Positions 58,871 to 64,000 of a stretch of 64,000 nt of DNA are shown one piece after another. The position numbers were made by a program, and so were the translations under genes. The notes beneath the pieces are model-generated. The model saw only the letters and a list, made by a program, of their open reading frames with translations. It was not told the origin of the DNA and made no database searches. The DNA lies in assembly GCF_016801865.2 (NCBI RefSeq), contig NC_068938.1:76535316-76599315 (forward strand), given 5' to 3'. The DNA is from Culex pipiens pallens. Lineage: Eukaryota; Arthropoda; Insecta; Diptera; Culicidae. Positions within the stretch are counted from its first letter, which is position 1. Each line of letters opens with the position of its first letter.

Positions 58871-59527
58871 GTATTTATTCGGTCGATTAGTGTAAAGAGA
58901 AAAGTACTGCCAAGTTAGCTTAGTAAATGTAATTTCTTTATAGGGCACACTCAAACAATTCCTGTTGCTTAACAGTAAGATAACGAAATCAATATGCTGC
59001 CATACAAATAGTTAACGTATTTAACAAATTATTTAACAAACTTTTTTAACAACTATGTTCCAACTAATGTAAATTATTCATCTTCCATCCTACTTTACGT
59101 TGAGACATTAAAGGTGTATAGACAAGTAAGTGAAGAGTATGTAACTAAATGTTTCTGTGAAATGAATCAAAGAAAAAAATATAAATGCTCGTTTATAAAC
59201 AAAACTCAATCTTTAAAATATCACACTTTGCCACAAATAGTTCTTCAACTGGCGCTATGTCGATGTCCCCGGGAAAAGAGGAACCCGGCGGAAGGAAAGC
59301 TTTCTCGTGCCAGTCATTCGTGGACTGTATCCTCGTGAGCACGGTTTCTACTGTGAACGCGGTGTTTAAATTGGATTGATTTTAAATAGTCTAAACATAG
59401 GCGCTTTTGCCACTCAATTTAAATTTTAAATAATCAACTGTTAACTCCATGTGGCAAGTGGTAGTAACAAATGATCGACTAATTACAAATCATAAGCAGT
59501 TAAAAACATTCTCCCATTCCGTGATCG
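58871..59527. other. Intergenic, with an ambiguous open block
   Basis: Positions 59193-59362 are open and protein-like on both strands: the minus strand gives about 56 residues ending at a stop at 59193, the plus strand about 60 residues ending at 59379. No family is recognised and no splice site fits either reading well. Confidence 0.35.
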
Positions 59528-59620
59528 ATGGAGTGTGCCAAGGGCGAACTCTTTGCCGGTTATTCTGCGTACCTTCGGCAGTGCTGGGATAGCTGGCGAG
59601 AGCGCGTGATATTTGTGGTG
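59528..59620 (+). CDS. Candidate first coding exon of a small unknown gene
   Basis: ATG at 59528, preceded by an in-frame TGA, opens MECAKGELFAGYSAYLRQCW and runs 31 codons to a strong donor GTG|GTGAGT. It joins in phase 0 to the open frame at 60205-60345 for a 77-residue product. There is no signal peptide and no known domain. All six frames are fairly open in this GC-rich patch, and the minus strand also gives a plausible peptide. The proposed partner exon lies inside a likely LINE insertion. Treat as weak. Confidence 0.2.
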
Positions 59621-60056
59621 GTGAGTACGTAGGAAAATGTTTCTTTTCCGGCCGCGCCACCGGCGGTCACGTGGTTGGGCCTCGGGTTTGTTGTGTTTTG
59701 TTTTGGTTTCGGCTTTGTTGTGGAGAAGGGCACAACGTGAGTTTTAAATGTGGGGGAGGTAGGAATGTCATGTGCAGAGAAAAAACGGGAATTAGGAATG
59801 CATCTATTTTAAGCTTATTATTATTATTGTTATTCATCACAGGTGAACCTTTTTTTTGGTTACTAAAGGACTTTTTACCTAACATTCTCGAGAAGTTTCC
59901 AGTTTGTGGTCCAAATAAACAAAAAATGTCAGGAAATGACCCCATCACATAAAATTATAGATGTTTACAATCATTTATTTAAAATTTCAATAAAAAAATT
60001 ATATTCGCAATTTTTTTCCTTTTAGAATCTGAAAAATGCTTTTACTAAATTTAATT
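59621..60056. other. Non-coding between the candidate exon and the LINE copy
   Basis: GC-rich to 59770, then AT-rich with a TTATTATTATTG microsatellite (near 59817). Overlapping 93-codon open frames on opposite strands (59667-59952) contain no motif. Confidence 0.4.
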
Positions 60057-60070
60057 AGAAATATTTGGGC

Positions 60071-60860
60071 CTTTATTGTTCGAAATGCTCCTAGAGAATT
60101 TAAAAGTTGGCGTTTTTCAATTGATTTGCAAAAAGTTCACATTTTCTTGTGATAAGATTTTCTACAGTTTTCAAAACAGGCCTTAAGTGCAACTTCTTTT
60201 TTAGAACCACCGAACTATGGAGAAATACTGGTTGGGAGCGGACATACTCAGTGCTACAGTGAAAGTGTTCACGTCAAACGATCCTGAGAAGAACCTGGAA
60301 TCTGACGATCGGGATACCACCTTGCGGCGACTTTTGAAGATTTGAGCTTTATGTTAAAGATTTGCTGTTTCTTGGTGAGAGCTGTCCATCATAAGTTGTT
60401 AAATTATTATATTCCCCTATATTATGATATTATAAATTAAATAACCCTTCTATCCCTTCCCCATTATCCCTTTCCCAATTCCCATTTTCCCAATTCCCAT
60501 TTTCCCCAACTTCAATTGCCCAATTCCGCTTCCCTCCTAAAAATATAATTATTTGCCAATTTACACTTACACACCACACCTAACTGATTCGGAGCGTTTG
60601 GTACGGTATGTCCACGCATCCTACCTCCCCTGTTGATTCTGTGAAATGTGATCCGTTCTCCGAATCTGTCTCTGCGGTTAATGCAACGCAGTAGGCCTGG
60701 CCGTTTTAATTTCTGCTGTACATTTTTGGGGTTACTCGGATGTACTGCAAATATTAATATAGACAAGAAAGGACTTGAGGCGTAATCTAACCGCAAGTTC
60801 TTCCAGGATGCTTTCTTCGGACTGGCTGCGCTTGTGTTCGATTAGATTAGATTAGATTAG
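60071..60860 (+). mobile_element. LINE (non-LTR) 3' end with GATTA tail and 17-bp flanking repeat
   Basis: The segment ends in four GATTA units (about 60838-60860), a short-repeat tail typical of some insect non-LTR elements. The 17-mer ATTAGAAATATTTGGGC occurs just before it (60054-60070) and again at its end (60856-60872), overlapping the tail by ATTAG. This is the expected target duplication of a 5'-truncated insertion. Other copies of the 3' part are at 25080-25345 (minus) and, decayed, near 31870-31990. A tandem 'cccaattcccatttt' run lies at 60474-60515. Confidence 0.7.
60205..60345 (+). CDS. Open frame of 46 codons, candidate terminal exon or LINE remnant
   Basis: After a good acceptor (CTTCTTTTTTAG) the frame NHRTMEKYWLGADILSATVK... 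runs to TGA at 60343-60345. Codon composition looks coding. It either joins the candidate exon at 59528-59620 or is part of the LINE copy that surrounds it (60071-60860). The minus strand is also open and protein-like here, so even the strand is uncertain. No family recognised. Confidence 0.2.
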   Translation, partial: NHRTMEKYWLGADILSATVKVFTSNDPEKNLESDDRDTTLRRLLKI

Positions 60861-60872
60861 AAATATTTGGGC

Positions 60873-62319
60873 TTTTATTCAAGATTGATTCTGCTGGTAG
60901 TTTTGACATAATATATCCAAATTTTAAACTGTAAAATGCAAACTGTTCTGAAATATGTTTGAACAGAAGATTTTCTCTTACAAAATATTGTTTGACAATA
61001 ACCGCAGCATTTTTTTCAGTTTATAAATAAGGAAATACGCCTGTTGCGGCTACAAAGTACCACTCATTTTATAATTTGAAAATAATATCTCAGTGACATT
61101 GAATTTTTGTAACATGATTTGATCTGAGAATGTAAGCCATAATTTTGTATTAATGTTGATCCATTCAATCAAGAATAAGTCATACCGTTAGCTTAGCATT
61201 TACACAAAAGGTGACTTTAATAAGTTGATTTTTTGAAAAAAAAAAAAACATAAAAAATAACAAACAATTTTTTAAAGCTTTAAATGTTGCAAAATAAGGT
61301 TAATCCAATGCTCACAAATTGTTTTGATTTTTGATAGAAATTAAAAACTGATTAGATGGATGGATGGACTGATTTCATATCTTTTTGGCGATTTCCCAAA
61401 CATAGCAGATAAAACTTCTAAGAAATAATTTATAAATAGGACAGTAGCTTAATTTGTAAACAGTTTTCAGTAGGGAAACGTTGAACGCCTTCTCGCCGAG
61501 CGCAAATTCATTTTTTTTGTATATTTTTAACATTAAGGGTGCACAGCAACGAAGCAAGTTGTTGTCTTATTATTCTAAAATTGTCAAACTTACGTACCCA
61601 ATCTTGCAACAACGGGATTGTAGAATTAGTCAAACCTTGTTGTAAATTGCTTTGTGGATAGTACTTTAGGGGATGAATAAAAAAATATGTCGATAGTGCC
61701 CGTAGTTTTGAAGATACTAAACTGCCCATGTTCGCATAAATGTCCCATATGCAAAAACAGCATGCTGAGAAAAACGCAAAACAAGTTTGTCCCACACACG
61801 CTCTGATTGATGTGCACCGTTAAATGGTTTTTGTTTTTTCTACAGCAGCTTTTTTGAATGAGATTTTGTTGAATGTTCATTCTGTAAAAATGTTCTGACA
61901 TTGACCAAAATATGAGATCGATCCGACCTCTACAGCTATAGTTATTCAACTGTCTCATTGTAGACACACTTTTCAGGAACAATGGAACAGGTGGGGAACA
62001 ATGAGATGAAAATCAATGCTTTTCTAGTTAAACCAGAAAAACACAATTTTGCCAGCTTAAAACTTTAATTTCCAAAAGTTTACTAATATGTATACATTTT
62101 ACAAAATCCTTACATTTATATCAATTAACTTTATAACTATGGTTAAACACAGTTGAAACTCATCAATGGGCCAACAATTAGTTTCATTTAAAGTTCCTGG
62201 ATATTCCCATAGATTTCGAAGAGTTTATTGTTACCCATGGGCTGAAATTAGAGGGGAACAATGAGACTGCCCTGGGTTCTGGGTATATTAAAAAATTTGG
62301 TCAAATCTAATAAAATTTT
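60873..62319. other. Non-coding AT-rich stretch, no gene recognised
   Basis: Open frames on the minus strand (61508-61795, 61626-61982) carry no motif and overlap each other. Words such as 'gggaacaatgagat' recur at 61993 and 62252, suggesting a decayed repeat. No boundary could be drawn. Confidence 0.45.
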
Positions 62320-62327
62320 ATTGTAGA

Positions 62328-62718
62328 CAGGTTTGCCAGGTTGCCAGATAAATCTGGGAATGCCAGATTTTTCAAATGTCAGCCAGAACAAAGATTCATC
62401 CTTCTCAGTGCCAGATATTGACAGATTTTGCTTGAATTTTCACGTTATGCCCATTTTGTTCAACTTTTTGAATAAAATATAAGATTTGAATTCAGAATCA
62501 AAAATATTAGAAAGTGTTTTTCTCAAATAAAAAATACATTATAACTTTTATTAGGCCTTAAAAAACAGTGAAACATCTGAATTCTGCAAACTTTTAAATT
62601 CATTAATATCCTCCCTTATCTTCACCATTGTGATTTGTTAGATTTTCGTCTGCCAGATTTTTCCAGATTTTTTATCGATACTTTGCCAGATTTTACAAAT
62701 TTTGACCTGGTAACCCTG
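62328..62718. mobile_element. hAT-type MITE with 8-bp target duplication
   Basis: It begins CAGGTTTGCCAGGT and ends with the near complement ACCTGGTAACCCTG. It is flanked by the perfect 8-mer ATTGTAGA on both sides (62320-62327 and 62719-62726). The 391-bp interior is rich in TGCCAGATTTT words in both orientations and has no coding capacity. The 8-bp duplication and CAGG terminus fit the hAT superfamily. Confidence 0.85.
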
Positions 62719-62726
62719 ATTGTAGA

Positions 62727-63452
62727 CCAACTGATACCCTATGAAACGACGATTTTTATTTGAAGAAATATTTGTTTTTGTGTTTATGCTACCCTTTGAG
62801 CGAAAATGTATTTTTTCCCATTATTTACTTTTACACCCCAAAATCAAACTTTTATGGATAACTTTGCCAGGGAACGTTCATAACCAAAGCTACTCTTTCA
62901 GCAGAAAGTTTTATTCTCAAATATGAGCCTGATTTAATTAAACTACGATTTGTGAGAGCCTGGGTGGCGGGAATAGTCTCAACATTTGAATGCAAAAAGT
63001 GTTTTAAAATGCATTTCACACTAGTTCAGTTGTTTTGCAATGATTAGTTTTCAAAAATTGTGAGATTCGACATAAAAAAAATTTCAAAGAAAAAAAAAAC
63101 AAAACAAAAATTTGCGATACAAAAAATCATTTATTTTCAAAAATTCAAAAGATTTTCTAATCATTCCAAACATGCTAAAACTTATTTTTAACGCAGGGGA
63201 ATGCATTTGAAATTGATTCAGCTGATTGTACTTAATTTCCATAACATTTTGAAGCTCTAAGAAAAAAAATTGTTTGCCCCCTATTCAAACTATTGTGCAA
63301 AAGATGTTAAAAAATGCTGTCTCAATTCACCCCTTGTGCCTTGATTTTCCCCAGATGTCAGAAAAATAAAATTCTTACTTCATTTAAAAACAATAATAAA
63401 TCAATATCTTGGATTTTTAGGCAATACTTTAAAAGAAATATTTAAGCAGAAG
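62727..63452. repeat. Non-coding; includes second copy of the 2.45-2.81 kb repeat
   Basis: About 62960-63290 is the inverted counterpart of about 2450-2810. No gene is seen; the 61-codon frame at 62741-62926 has no motif. Confidence 0.55.
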
Positions 63453-64000
63453 CACCGTAAAACGGGGTGATTTTGATAGCCGGGGTGACTTTGATAGGTT
63501 TGCGATTTTTCCGCAAAATGAAGAGTATGTACAATTAAAATACGTGCGTAATTGTTTAAAATCATACTGACCGTGGTAGAGAAGTGTTCAAAGTACCTTA
63601 AAAGAACTTTTCATAAAATTTTGAAAAGTTTAAAAAGTTAGTTATTTGGGAAAATGTTGATGAAAGTCACTATTTTAAACTTCTCAAAGTGTCATGATTT
63701 TTTCAATGACAATGATTTTGAATTGGAAAACGGAACTCATTTTCGGATTCTTTGGACAATTTTCCACTCGAAGAAGGGTGAATAAGTTTTTAAATAATAA
63801 ATAATATGTGTTTGTCAAACACTATTGAAAAAATCTCCAAATTTTTAGGCAATTTCAGTTGAACAAATTTCATGAAAAATGTAAAAACTTTTGATTTGTG
63901 CTTCGAATTCAGTATAAAATACAATATAAATCAGTAATTTTTTAAACAAAACCAGCTTTTACAAATTTCACGCCAAATCCCGTCTTTTTAACAATTTTAC
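63453..64000. mobile_element. TIR element of the CCGTAAAACGGGG family, cut by the window end
   Basis: It starts 'accgtaaaacggggtgattttgatag', directly followed by a second 'ccggggtgactttgatag'. From about 63590 on it is the reverse complement of 36240-36560. Its far end lies outside the window. Confidence 0.6.

Overview
This window is a piece of mosquito nuclear DNA, very probably from the Culex pipiens complex. It is AT-rich and packed with short inverted-repeat elements. It carries two copies of a dimeric tRNA-derived SINE whose layout (two tRNA-like halves, each with a B box) is that of the Twin family described from Culex pipiens. The one confident host gene is an insect laminin alpha chain with intact spliced exons.

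Layout. Positions 1-7.5 kb hold stacked MITEs and foldback elements (a hAT-type MITE with a perfect 8-bp target duplication, a 2.2-kb foldback, a tandemly duplicated inverted-repeat family). Positions 7584-13941 and 14097-20340 are two copies, same orientation and only 155 bp apart, of a 6.2-6.4 kb element bounded by a 17-bp terminal inverted repeat. Each copy contains a broken piece of the host gene for the beta subunit of the nascent polypeptide-associated complex (NACbeta/BTF3, bicaudal in flies), a 4.3-kb AT-rich satellite that switches strand in its middle, and a second GC-rich block of unknown origin. Positions 20.3-39.2 kb are non-coding, with SINEs, LINE 3' ends and foldbacks between TE-poor islands. 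A complete-looking non-LTR element that encodes only an ORF1/Gag protein lies at about 39.22-40.98 kb. A 2.8-kb hAT-type element with a perfect 8-bp duplication and a nested TA-flanked MITE lies at 42.07-44.90 kb.

The laminin alpha gene runs on the + strand in twelve exons from 46471 to the stop at 58501. They encode the C-terminal 2,216 residues: LE (EGF-like) repeats, an L4 domain, more LE repeats, the coiled coil and LG1-LG5. The N-terminal third (LN domain and first LE repeats) is not in the window, so at least 46 kb of upstream sequence separates these exons from the rest of the gene, or the assembly is rearranged. The 4.2-kb last intron is a nest of mobile elements, including a Twin SINE with a 12-bp target duplication. 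Downstream there is a polyadenylation signal, a weak gene candidate near 59.5 kb, a LINE 3' end with a 17-bp flanking direct repeat, another hAT-type MITE, and more repeats to the end.

No bacterial-type operon, CRISPR array, rRNA or functional tRNA was seen. All identifications come from reading the sequence and from remembered family features; no database search was run.
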